64,000 bases of DNA from Ampelocalamus luodianensis (taxonomy: Eukaryota > Streptophyta > Magnoliopsida > Poales > Poaceae): assembly GCA_036346255.1 (NCBI GenBank), contig CM070628.1:23823840-23887839 (forward strand). The letters are read 5' to 3'. How positions within the stretch are numbered: position 1 is the first letter of the stretch; each line of letters opens with the position of its first letter. A model generated the notes under the pieces. The model did not search any database, was not told the origin of the DNA, and worked only from the letters and a program-made list of their open reading frames with translations. The position numbers and the translations under genes were made by a program. Positions 21,225 through 32,705 of the stretch are shown here, piece after piece.

Positions 21225-24200
21225 TGTCACATCCCCAGGTTAATAAAGAGGATTATTACGCATCTCATGAGCATGCATAATGTTTTCAAGCATTTACATT
21301 ATATATTGCATTTGGAAAATCTCATATAAAGACTATACATATACTTCAAAATTGAAATTCCAAAGGAAATCAGTAACAAAAACATATGATCATCCTCTAG
21401 AAATAATTTATTCAAATACTAAATTAATTATCATGAATTACTATAATTTTTACCAAATTTTTTGAACCATTTCTCACCTACAGAAAATTCAAACTCAATA
21501 CAAAGACCTATTCTAAGTTTGAATTTAAAATATACAAATATGTCATGAACAGTAAGGTTTGATAATTTTTATGAACACTAGACCTTCCCAAGAACCCCCA
21601 TGATTTATTTTAGATTTTTATGAATTTTATTTCTATTTTTGAACCCCTGGCCAAAGTAGAAGTTTAGATTTTAATCTTAGTCAACTCTGTTGAACTCAGT
21701 TGACCAGACCCGACCGCTTTGACCCAGGTAAACCCAACCGCCTAGCTGTACCAAATGGAACCCAACGCACACAAACCTTCTGATCTAAATTCAACTGCTC
21801 GATTTGATCGGAGCTGTTCGAACAGTTCGAACACGCAACGCATCTGGGCCGTTAGATCTCAATCGGGCCGCTCAAACGTGTGGTCCGAATGTCACTCGCG
21901 CGCACATGCTGAGTCGCTGACAAGGTGGCCCTGTGTTGTTATCTTCATCTCCTACCTCGCGCAGGGTGCGCTCAGGTGCTGAAGGCCACGCGACGGCGAT
22001 GCCCTACGACGCTCCGTCAACGTCATGGATCCACCGCCTCCTCTGACCACTCCAGATCCTTCGGTACCTAACGCCGCCTCCACTCCATCCATTTTCCAGG
22101 CTTAAGTCGCCCCATACCCCTCCTTACTCAGCCATTCTTCCTCTCAGTAGCTGAGGAAGGAGAAGCTCCCTCGTGCGCATCTCTCGAGTAAGCTCCTCCT
22201 GGATGCACCCTTCCTTCTCTAGGTTCAATACCGTTTCCATTTTTGCTAAGGCGCGGGTTTGGTTTGGCTTGTAGTTTCCAGCCCACCTTGGTGCCCTTCG
22301 TGTTGCCCAGAGCATGACCCCGAAGACATTCCAGTGCCATTCTTCACCTCCAGGAGGTATTGACCTAAACCTTGCGTGTCATCTTGTGCCTCTAGACATA
22401 AGATTGATTTCCCCTAACTTTATTTCGACAATGCACAACAGGAGTGTGAGGATTTGAAAGGATTCCACTTTCGGCCGTAGAACCACCCCTTCACCTCCCA
22501 CCTTGATCTGGTATGGTTTTTGTCGATTCCTTGCTTCTATGGCACCCTCTTAAGATCCTTGAGGGATCCCGAGCATTCATTTGTCTTAGTTTCCCTCAGG
22601 ATTTTCCCTCCACATTGAACCGTGCCACTATCGTTGTAATCTCCAACGCCGACGCAACTCCAACCGCCTCCAAGCTTCACCGAGCACTCACTTTGCTCAG
22701 GTAGCATCCTAGTAGTCCCTAGATGCTCAGGCACCCGCTATTTTGGACGCTGCAGAGCTCTATCGCTGCTTGTACTTTTGCCGTAGTTTCACCGTCACTT
22801 CTCTCCGGCTAGCCGTCGGTATGGTCCACCTCAGTCACTGTCACCACCACCATAAGGTGCGCTAGGTTATTAGGAAGCTAACCCAAGCCTTGGTTCACGT
22901 CGATGTGGCCGGAAACGCCGGCAGTGAGCCCGGCAACGAACCCAAGGTGTGTCGGGGTTTTGTCGTACCTCGACCGCTACTGTAGTGCCACGATTAGCTG
23001 CTAATGATTCTTAACGGAAACTAAGGTTGTCTTAACGATTAAATGAGTCGCTTACTTGTGGAACCCGCGAATAGAAAACGAGAGGCTAAACCGGTATCGT
23101 GCAAAGTATGACATGTGGGCCTAGGCACTTAGTGCACTGCGCACTGTGCATGTGCACCCATGGACCCAGTTCATGAGACCAAGTCACTGATGGGCAGGCC
23201 CCACATGTCAAGACAGATTGTAAATCGGAGTTAAATAGAAAACACACTATTCATGACCCCACACATCATTGACTTGTAGCTAGCACAGAGCTTGATGAGA
23301 AAAGTAGTAAAAGCGTTAAAATTCGAAATCCATTTATTTACACACTAAAAATTCGAAATAACTTCTAAAATGCATAACTAAATCATCTTAACTCCAAATT
23401 TAGTGAAACCAATTTTGTTAATTTTCATTTTAACTAAACTTATTTCTAAAATAGGTTTCAACTATGTTCCTGCCACATAAAATATATTTTATGGAGAATG
23501 ACCCAAAACTGAGTTACTTTTGAACTATAAATTGCTATAAACTTTGAAAATTCATAACTTATTCATATAAACTCCAAATGAGGTGAACCAAATTATTTTG
23601 ACCTTATAATTTTACCCTCTATTTATCTATGTAATCCTTGTATCCACCACTGTTCTGCAAATTTTCACCTAATAATTGAAATTAGTGAACAGTAGCAGAT
23701 TATAATTAAATTGGATTTTTCTGAAAACTGAGATTCAAACCACCATAACTCACATACTAAATCCAAATAGAATAATTTTTTACACCTAAATTCATCTAAA
23801 ATCATGACTTAGCTACTGTAGGAAATTTATGCATTTGTTAGCACTTTGAATTTTATGGTATTTCTCGATGTTTATCGATATTTGTATTCTATAGAGCCCG
23901 AAGCGATTGACGTAGATTCCTTCGCCACCGAGAGTGACCAACTTGAATTCCAGAAAGGCAAGCATCATTTGAACTTTCTTTTTGCATCATATTGATCCCA
24001 GTTTTAATACACTAGTGTTTGAAATGTAATGATATTGCTCGCATGCTATTTTCGTATACCTTTATGTTTGAGTAGTTGGCTATGTCCTATAATTGCTGGT
24101 TATCCTTGATAATTTCCCTCATAAATATGCTTAAGATAGATGCTTGTGATATTATAAATGTTTTGTGTGAATGCTTAGCTATTGCGGGTCTAGAAATCGC

Positions 24201-25795
24201 ATTAGGTCAATCGACGAGATTATCTCGTCAATTGTAGGAAACACATAACAACTTTTACTTTCTTTTTGTCCAGGTCATTGTATCTGGTATTTGAGTCAAA
24301 AATTTGGTTATGTTAAATAGTTTTTGGTCTGAACAAGTGGTTGTAAGTGTGGGTGCTGTTATGCACGAGACTCGGGTATGTGGTTGTCTTGTCTGGACTG
24401 TTAAGGACCGAGCCATGGGCTTTCATTCCAAGTATCGAGTGTGCTATCACATGCGGGATATGGGTACCGTATGGTTAAGTAAGGGGAAGGTTTTATTGTG
24501 TTAAGTCCCAAGGTGGTGTAAGGTCACTTGTGTTCGATCATTTGTCTGTAGAACCCGATGTAATTTTCTATAGTGTGCATGGGAGCACCATTTTCGTTTA
24601 TTTACATTGCATCAATATTTTCAATACAACTTGTGAGCCCGCTTAGCGAGCACTATCCGTAGCTTACACTAAGTATGGGAACAACTCATGAGGGGGACTT
24701 AGCTCAATAGGGTCTTATTGCTAAAAACGATCGTATCTCAATTCTCTCCGGCCGACATACGTAAGGTAGTGTGCAATTGTTCGGAGGCATCCGGAGGCTT
24801 ACAGGCTAGTCGAGTCATATGGGTAAAGTAGTAAACCTTTGCAGGGATAATATATTCGAATAGCCGTGTCCACGGTTATGGACAACACTTGGTTTGGTAT
24901 GCGTCATCGTTAGACTCAAATTTAAAAGTTGACATGGTTATAACTTGGTTTTTGGCATGAATGGGATATTCATGCGTGATAGTTTATCAAAGTGGGTAGA
25001 CACTTTGATATTGTTTGATCTATATAATTATCTATGTCTTGTGAAATTCTTTTACTACACAAGTGTTTACAAAATGGCATTTACAAACTAGATGGTCTAG
25101 GACTATAAGTTGTTGCGTTTTCTCCAAAGCTAAGCTACTAATGCCTCTCTTTTGATATCCTCTATGTATAAATACTTTTAATTTGTGTAAGATTTGCAAC
25201 TACAATTGTACTCAATCCGGTTCTGCAAATTCAGATGAGGAAGACTTCGAGCCCGATGAGCTCATTAGTGCCGATTTAGGCGATGCTAACGAGTAGTGCT
25301 ATCGTTTAACTCCCAGCCGGTTGCCATGGATTATGGGGCACACCATGCTGGACTTTTGGTTCATTTATCTTACTTCCACTACTACTTAATGTTTTTATTT
25401 GAATTTAGTCGGTTGGCCACTTATAATAGATGTAGAACTTGACTATTATGTTGTATGTCTTTTGGACTCTCTATGTATGATTGTTGTATAAATGTAGCCA
25501 ATGTTGTATGTGAGTATAAGGGTGTTGGTCGCTGATCCTGGAATCAACATAGTCTCATGCTCGCTGTCGATGGATTCCCTATAAACTCGTTTAAGCGTGG
25601 GTTTGGGCCAATTTGAGAACCAATCATCACGCAGTGCTTACAGAGGAGCAGTACGCATGATCGTCGGAGCTCTAGTTCGGTTGTGCCTCCTACTTAGATG
25701 GATTTAACTTGGAATCCATTTACCTGAGGCCTAGAGTTGTTTCCATAAGACCGGGAAGGCCTCGGTCTTGCGGAAATAATCTGAGGGTCCTCACA
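21225..25795 (+). mobile_element. 3' LTR of gypsy element G2 (about 4.6 kb)
   Basis: It starts TGTCACATCCCC after a polypurine tract and ends GGGTCCTCACA. No primer binding site follows at 25796, so it is the 3' LTR. Layout matches the A-family LTRs: AT-rich start, a GC-rich leader (21700-22960), an AT-rich middle (23280-23900), a strong hairpin (24208-24234), and the ATTCGAATAGCCGTGTCC..GGTTATGGAC block near 24856-24890. Its unusual length agrees with the 4.9-5.2 kb A-family LTRs in this window. It seems to have inserted into copia C1, which continues at 25796. Confidence 0.65.
24208..24234. repeat. Hairpin in the G2 LTR
   Basis: Arms GACGAGA / TCTCGTC separated by TTA, extended by further pairing (CAAT..ATTG) after one mismatch. 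It occupies a similar place in the LTR to the 10-bp-arm hairpin of the A family at 39101-39122 but has a different sequence. Confidence 0.55.
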
Positions 25796-27535
25796 AATTA
25801 AAGGGATTTGCCTCTGTAATTCAAAGCAGCGGTGAGCAAGTAGAAGCATTAGAAGAATCGCCCCTTGAAGAAATAGCTATAAACTTTGTGACCTTGGGAG
25901 AATCTATGAATAAGATAACAGCTAATGTCGATATTGATTTTGCAAAACAAATTGCCACAATCATCGATCTTGATCCAGAACCTGCATCACTTGCTGAATG
26001 AAAGAAAAGATTAGATTGGGAAGATTGAAAGAAGGCAATAGAAGTAAAATTATTATCTCTGAATAAAAGATAGGTGTTTGGATCTGTAAGCCATTCGTCC
26101 CCATATGTGCACCCCGTAGGGCATAAGTGCGTATTTGTTCGAAATAGAAATGAAAATAATGAAGTAAAGCAAGGCTTATTACACAAGGCTTCATTCAACG
26201 TCTAGGAGTTGTTTATGAAGAAATCTATTCCCTAATCATAGGCGGAACCACCCTTTAGATATTTAATCTCAATGGTAGTAAACTTGAATTTAGAAGTGAA
26301 ATTGATGGATGTGGTAACTGCATACCTTTATAGAAATTTAGATTCGGACATTTATATGAAGATACCTGAATGTACCCCTGCTCCAACAAATAGAAATCTG
26401 TACAGTGTGAAACTTAGAAAATCACTGTACGGACTTAAGCAATTAGGCAAGATGTGGTATAATCGCTTGAAGCTACTTTCTGTGCAAGAAAGGTTACACG
26501 AATAATGAGAATAATCCCTGTGTATTTATACGATTATTCCAGAATGGTTTTGTATAATCTCAGTGTATGAAGATGATCTGAATATCATCGGAACCCTGAA
26601 GGATATTAAGAAAGCAAGTTCTTACCTGGAATCAGAGTTCGAAATGAAAGATTTGGGTAAAACCAAATATTGCTTAGACTTGCAGCTTAAACATGCCCCT
26701 GAAGGGATATTAGTGCATCAGTCAACCTACACTCAGAAGGTGTTAGAAAGGTTCGACTTTGAAAAGGCATACCCTTCGAAAGTGCCGATGGTCGGGATAT
26801 CTTGCAACAAGACAAGGACCCATACAGTCCTAAAGAAGAGGGGGAGGGAGCCTTGTGACCGGAATTCCTGTACTTAAGTGCAATAGGAGCACTCGTGTAT
26901 TTAGCAAACTGTCCTAGACCGGATATTGCATTTGTTGTAAACCTATTAGCAAGGTATAGTGCAGAAACTACCAAAGGCATTGGCAGGGAATGAAGGACAT
27001 CTTCCGATACCTCTAAGGAAGCAAAGAACTTGGTTTGTTCTATAGAAAGAGCCAAGACCTGTCTATGAATGGTCAGCAGCAGATGCTGCACTGTCGGACC
27101 CACATACACCAAGTCGCAAACAGGTTATGTATTTCTATGTGGTGGAACTGCAATTCTATGAAAATCGTCTAAGTAAAGTCTTGTATCGACTTTGATGAAC
27201 CACTTGGAAATCATAGCATTGTACGAGGCCTCACGAGAATGTGATTGATTTCGACGGATGATTCACCACATCCAGCAGTTATGTGGATTGAATAACGCAC
27301 AAACCATATTATTATCTATGAAGATAATGCAGCATATGTTGCACAAGTACAGATGGGTTATGTGAAGAGTCAACTCACGAAGCATATCAACCCCAAGTTC
27401 TTCTATCTCATGAATTGCAAAAGATTGACGAAATTAAAATACTACATACTAAGTCATATGAAAATTTTGAAGATTTATTCACTAAATCACTTCCAGCGTC
27501 TAGTTTTGAAAGATGCATATATGAAATTGGAATGA
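25796..27535 (+). pseudogene. Ty1/copia pol fragment: reverse transcriptase and RNase H (C1)
   Basis: Readable in pieces with stops and frame changes: the start of the reverse transcriptase (LDWEDWKKAIEVKLLSLNKR near 26015-26070), the core (LMDVVTAYLYRNLDSDIYMK 26300-26360; SLYGLKQLGKMWYNRL 26420-26470), the catalytic region at 26560-26580 reading YEDD where copia elements normally have YVDD, then MKDLGKTKYCLDLQL (26645-26690), connection and RNase H remnants to about 27535. Gag, protease and integrase are absent, apparently removed where the G2 LTR ends at 25795. The YEDD change and multiple stops make it non-functional as written. Confidence 0.8.
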
Positions 27536-27835
27536 TGAGACTTAAAGAAGTACAGAATTCAGGGGGGAAATCTTTACGAACTCATTATTAAAAGCTTGAT
27601 CATGAAGATCGAGTACCCAAAGAATAAATCCTATAGATTAAAAAAAATTTGGGTGAATTGTACTCTTTTTCCTTTGACGAGTTTTCCTGGTGTTTCTCGG
27701 CTAAAATTTTTAACGAAGCAATTCGTGCAGCACAGCAGAACGTGTTTTATGTACTCTTTCTTTAAAAAAAAATCACTGGGTTTTTATAGAGTTTTGATGA
27801 GATATGAACATATCGCATAAGTACCCAAAGGAGAG
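27536..27835 (+). mobile_element. 3' untranslated part of copia C1
   Basis: Between the pol remnant and the LTR. It contains a purine tract (CAGGGGGGAAA near 27559) and a TTGTACTCTTTTTCCTTTGACG..TTTTCC phrase often seen downstream of pol in this copia group. A second purine tract, AAAGGAGAG, precedes the LTR start. No coding sequence is seen. Confidence 0.55.
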
Positions 27836-28072
27836 TGTTAAGAAACTGGACTCGGGCCGACAGTTCTGGCCTATAGTGGGCTCCTCATCCATCCAGTAGC
27901 CTATATAAAGGTGAGGGACCTCAACTATTGTACTACGATTTTACAGAAAAGTAATAAAGAGAAGTCAGAAGTCCCCTATATCTATATATTTAATCTACTA
28001 TTATATTTTTGTGTTCTTGTATTATTCTGAGTTTGTTTCTAAGGTAATCGTTTAGACCGGAGTTCCCAGACA
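27836..28072 (+). mobile_element. Short 3' LTR of copia C1
   Basis: It starts TGTTAAGAAACTGG right after a purine tract and probably ends at CAGACA (28072), giving about 237 bp, a normal copia LTR size. It has a TATA box at 27902-27909 and an AATAAAG at about 27951. It lies 154 bp upstream of the start codon of the ALKBH2-like gene on the same strand, so its promoter reads toward the gene. The end coordinate is estimated because the 5' LTR is not available for comparison. Confidence 0.55.
27902..27909 (+). promoter_or_regulatory. TATA box of the C1 LTR, facing the ALKBH2-like gene
   Basis: TATATAAA, with about 320 bp to the ATG at 28227. It is the only clear TATA box between the C1 coding remnant and the gene, so it is a candidate promoter for both the LTR and the gene. 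Confidence 0.5.
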
Positions 28073-28226
28073 AAAGAATTTCCCGTCTCGAAGACTATGC
28101 TTTTTGACGCCGTTAGCCCTTTGCGTAAAATTGGAATCCGCGTTCACTCGGGCGTTGTACAAAGCTTCTATTCACCGTCTCCGTTCGCCGCCGCTTACCT
28201 TCCATTCCCTTCCCGCCGCGTCACCA

Positions 28227-30147
28227 ATGGCCTCGCGGCTCCGGCTCGGCCCGGACCCACATCCCAACTCCAACCCAACCCACGATGCCGGCGAGGCAAC
28301 TGGGGAGGGAGAAGCGAAGAAGCCGGAGCCGCGGCGGGAGGTGACGAACCTGGGCGGCGGCGGCGAGGTGGTGCACGTCCCTCGGTTCGTGGCGCGGGAG
28401 ACGGCATGGGAGTGGTTCGACTACCTCGACAAGCGCATGCCGTGGACACGCCCAACCATCCGCGTCTTCGGCCGGTCCGCTGTCCAGGTCGGCGCCATCT
28501 CCATCTCCGATTACCCATTTCTGCGCCTCGTTCAGTTAAGCTTTGGGGTTCTTGGCGTTAACATTGGATTCTAATTATTGTGCCCAAAATTGGTAGGTCT
28601 GCTGGTATTTGGGTAAAATCGTGTGCTAATCTTATAAGAAAAGCTCTTAGACTTGGTGCATGATTGGTGTTTCTTGGAGGGAAAATCGGATCTTGCGATG
28701 TTGGGTTGGATCATCAGTGTGGTTCAGCATTTGTCCATGGTTTGGGGTAGAGAATGTGCGTTGTTTGGCGCAAGCAGTACAATATGTATTGAAGGGTTTA
28801 GCTGTAACAAAACTGATTATGTAAGACGATCAAGGTTGTTGCCATGCGGCGTTAGTATAATTTGATTTTGTCTTGCGGTTTGGGGCTTCAAATTTATTTC
28901 AGAGAATTACCGTGTCTATGTAGACCGAATGCTATTCTTGTAAACTGGATTGACACTGAAAGTACAATTAGACTATGGGCAATTGGCATAGCAAAGCAAA
29001 GTCGGCAGAAATATCAAGCAATGGCATATAATCCATTGCCATATTTTAGTTCATCGTATCAAAGTTCACCATTGGTTCGTCTATACAGAATTGGTGGTTT
29101 GTTTACTCTTGACAGCTGACGAGAGAAGTGTAAGATGGCCATCTAATTTGCTTGCCGGAATGCAACTTGTGGGCAGAAATAAAAGATACTGATACTAGTA
29201 GCTCTCGTGCAACGTGGGTTAACTATTGTTGGTGATTTGGTGCCACCGTAACAAAGTTTACGATGTGTAATTATGTCCCTAATGCTACTAGCCCGATTAG
29301 CTCTTGAAATATAACCCTTGTGAAAGCTTCTAATCCAAGTATCTGATCCCCTTACTATTCCGCAGCCTAGAGATACTTGCTATGTCGCAGATGAAGGGCT
29401 AACAGATTTGAAGTATAGCGGCCATCAGCCTCAGGCACATTCATGGGATGAATTCCCTATGCTCAAGGATATCTTGAAAGCGGTAAGAGCTGTGCCAAAG
29501 TGATTATTTACTTTGCTATATGTAATCGGCAGAAACGAGCTGACATTAATATTTGACAAGTATCCAGTAGTTTGCATTACACGATAATACAGTGCAAAAT
29601 ATCAGCATTCAGCCTTTCTAGTCATTTGCTGATTCATGTATGTTTGTTAGGTTCATGAAGCCCTGCCTGGGAGCTATTTTAACAGCTTGCTCCTGAACAG
29701 ATACAAGACCGGTTCAGACTACGTTTCATGGCATGCTGATGATGAGCCACTCTATGGACCTACTCCGGAGATAGCATCTGTCACATTTGGATGCGAACGT
29801 GAGTTCTTACTAAGGAAGAAGCCTACCAAATCACAAGGTATGCATCACACTATAAGAAAGTTCTATACTAGCAGCTCCATTGGTTGATTTTTTTAGTATA
29901 GACTTGAGACCATCGTGGCATCAAGAATTGATTCATGTTAATCATCTACCAGCTGCTACTGAATCTGGAGAAACTGCTCAAAGCGGCTCAAGGTCAGTGC
30001 CCTCAGCAGCACTCTTTTCTTCTGAAGCATGGCTCATTGCTCGTGATGAGAGGCTACACCCAGCGGGACTGGCAACACTCGGTGCCCAAGCGTACAAAAG
30101 CGACCTCAGCAAGGATCAATCTGACTTTCCGGCGTGTGCTAGCATAA
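28227..30147 (+). CDS. ALKBH2: ALKBH2-like DNA oxidative demethylase, four exons (frame broken in exon 4 as written)
   Basis: Exons: 28227-28487, 29366-29482, 29651-29837, 29953-30147, with GT..AG introns. The ATG has good context (CACCAATGG). The product is an Fe(II)/2-oxoglutarate dioxygenase of the AlkB family, which in plants removes methyl groups from damaged bases such as 1-methyladenine and 3-methylcytosine in nuclear double-stranded DNA. Visible motifs: FDYLDKRMPWTRPTIRVFGR in exon 1; PRDTCYV opening exon 2; the 2-oxoglutarate motif LLNRY (N142, Y144) and iron ligands WHAD (H154, D156) in exon 3; the third ligand in DWQHSVPKR and the arginines in RINLTFR in exon 4. In exon 4 two single bases appear to be missing, near 29979-29981 and near 29999-30003; restoring both makes the total 762 nt, a whole number of codons (253 residues). 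Without them the frame loses the distal His and Arg. Introns show it is not a retrocopy. Confidence 0.88.
28488..29365 (+). other. Intron 1 of the ALKBH2-like gene
   Basis: An 878-base gene-free stretch from GTCGGCGCC to TATTCCGCAG. The first reading frame runs on into it as far as 28574 but without homology. I see no element insertion or other feature inside it. Confidence 0.75.
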
Positions 30148-30212
30148 GCATGTCCTGTTGCAGCGACGTTCCCTGGTTGCTTGGTGCCGCCCATATTCTG
30201 TCCTTTAAGTTT

Positions 30213-30455
30213 TGTGTATGAGAAATCAGTAGATTTGAAGTTTGAGAGTAGAAGAAAGAGTAGTAGTAGGTTCCGCATGGCAATCAGCCGGGATTTCATT
30301 CTATTTATAACTGCCGGATGGTGAACAGTAGCTACGTCATTTTCGTTTTTGTTCCAACAGAACGTGCGCTGCTATCTCTAGATTACAGGAACTCATTTGT
30401 TACCCATTTACAATGTTACACGACTACTGACAGATAAGTACTACATTGTTTAACA
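30213..30455 (-). mobile_element. 3' LTR of copia element C2
   Basis: The minus-strand start TGTTAAACAATG is at 30455, just after a purine tract (GATTAAGGGAGGG on the minus strand). The probable end is CATACACA at 30213, giving about 243 bp. A TATA box (TATAAATAG on the minus strand) is at 30301-30309. It lies only 66 bases beyond the stop codon of the ALKBH2-like gene and faces it from downstream. No complete 5' LTR of C2 remains in the window. Confidence 0.65.
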
Positions 30456-32705
30456 CCCTCCCTTAATCTCAACTGCTATAACAAATTGAGATTGCACCGA
30501 AAACCTTCAAAACTCTGAATCGGTAGTGGCTTGGTGAAGATGTCTGAAACTTGATCCCGAGATGAAATGAATCGCACATCCAGCAACTTTCTAGCCACCC
30601 TTTCTCTGACGAAGTGAAAATCAATTTTGACGTGTTTTGTACGAGCATGAAAAATAGGATTGGCTGACAGATAAGTTGCTCCTAGGTTATCACACCACAG
30701 AGATGGTGGTCTCGACTAAAACAATCTCCTTGAGTAGTGATTGAATCCAGATTTTTTATGTAGTAGCATTGGCCATAGCCTTGTACTCAGACTCAGTGCT
30801 AGACCTTGACACAGTAGACTACGTGCGTGAGCCCAAGGAAATAGATTGCTGCCAAAAAATATAGCAAATCCACTTGTGGACCTTTGGTCATCTGGGCAGC
30901 CGACCCAATCTGAATCTGAGAATGCACTGATTAGAGTAGAGCCTAACCCTCTGATATGTAGTCCCATACTGGCAGTGTTCTTCGGGTATCTCAAGATCCT
31001 TTTGACTGCTGTCCAGTGGGTTGTAGTAGGAGAATGTAAGTACTGACACACTCTATTGACAGCAAATGAAATGTCAGGTCGAGTAATAGTCAAATGCTGC
31101 AATGCCCCCACAATGCTTCTGTAAGTTGTTCCATCACTTTCAGATAGCAATGTATCATCAGTTTTTGACAGTCGTTCAGACAACGCCATGGGAGTAAGAG
31201 CAGACTTACAGTTCTCCATATGAACTCGATGTAGGATATCAGAAATATACTTGTGTTGTGTCAAAAGAATACCATTTGACTACTGCAGTACTTCAATACC
31301 CAGAAAGTAATGTAATTCTTCGAGGTCCTTGAGAGCAAACTCCCCATGCAAATACTGAATAAGAGCATCAGTAGTCTATACTGAAGAGCTTGTGATGATA
31401 ATATCATCAACATATATCAACATGAAGATTATTAAACCATTTCTGTTATAGATAAACAGGGATGGATTAGCAAGAGAGGAGATAAACCCAAGTTCTTGAA
31501 GCTTAGCACTGAGGCGAGAATGTCAGGCCCGAGATGCCTGTTTTAATCCATAGAGTGCTTTGTCAAGTCGACAGATATGGTTGGGAAACCTTCTGTCTTC
31601 ATAGCCAGGTGGTTGTTTCATATAAACATCCTCCTAAGTACACCATGGAGAAATGCATTTTGAACATCCACTTGCCTTAATTTCCGTCCTCTTGAGACTG
31701 TCAAGGCAATAATAATTCGAATTGTGGTAGGCTTGACTATGGGACAAAAATATCCTCATAGTCAATCCCATATCTTTGCTTAAACCCTTTAGCAACTAAC
31801 CGAGCTTTGCAGCGATAGATAAAACCATCTACCTTTATTTTCAACTTAAAAACCCATTTGTAGTCAATGACATTTTGTCCACACTACTGAGGAATCAAAT
31901 GCCAAGTATTGTTTTTTTTGTAAAGCATCAAACTCAGCATCCATTGCTCGACGCCATTCAACATGTTGGGCAACCTCAATATGACTAGATGGTTCAGAAA
32001 CCGACTCGGTTACAGCTGCACAAGCTCTCCCCTTCAATGGATACCTGACAGTATCATCTGTGTATTGTTTGGGCTGTCGAATATTATTCCTCACTCTTGT
32101 GCATACACTTGGTTGTGGTTCAGTTTCTGAACTAGATGTTGAGCTAGTAATGTTACTTGGGCCTGGACCTGCAAGGTTAGTTGGAGCAATAGTAGGCAGA
32201 TTGCTATTGTTAACATGGTCATGCATAGGAGAACTAGGAACAGGAGGGTGTGTTGTACTGGACATGACAGTAACAGGAGGAAGAATGCTATCATGATGAA
32301 AGATTGTATTATGGGCATTATCTGATGAGGCAAAAGGAAAGGTTATTTCATCAAAAACTACATCATGGGATATATAGACTTGTCCAGTGCTTTTGTTTAG
32401 ACGCTTGTACCCTTTATGTAAACTGTTGTACCCAATACACACTGCTGAGATCGAAGTTGGAGCTTGTGTGCATTATAGAGACGCAGATTAGGCCAGCAAG
32501 AGCAGCCAAATGTTTTAACGAACGAGTAATCTGGTTTGGTGCCAAAAATTTTCTAAAGAAGAGTGGAGTGATTGATGACACAACTTGGCAAACGATTGAT
32601 AAGAAAACTTGCAGTCAGGAATGCATCATCCCAGAATTTCTAAGGCATAGAAGCCTGGGCAAGCAAAGAGAGTCCTACTTCTACAATGTGTATGTGCTTT
32701 CTCTC
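30456..32705 (-). pseudogene. Ty1/copia pol of C2: end of integrase, reverse transcriptase, RNase H
   Basis: Read from right to left: the integrase tail (GLSLLAQASMP..FWDDAF near 32620-32690), the post-integrase linker with GYNSLHKGYKRL and VYISHDVVFDE (32340-32440), the start of reverse transcriptase (HVEWRRAMDAEFDALQK near 31920), the catalytic YVDD on the minus strand near 31405-31416, then RNase H (DSDWVGCPDDQRSTSGFA, 30850-30910). Frame changes and stops interrupt it, for example between 31264 and 31864. It continues the integrase at 35351-35514 and 50034-50200 once the inserted elements are removed. Confidence 0.85.

Noticed and set aside
29880..30221. Alternative C-terminus of the ALKBH2-like protein in the unshifted frame
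   Set aside because: It loses the distal iron-binding His and the conserved Arg and has no homology, while the other frame carries them exactly. A frame slip is the better explanation.
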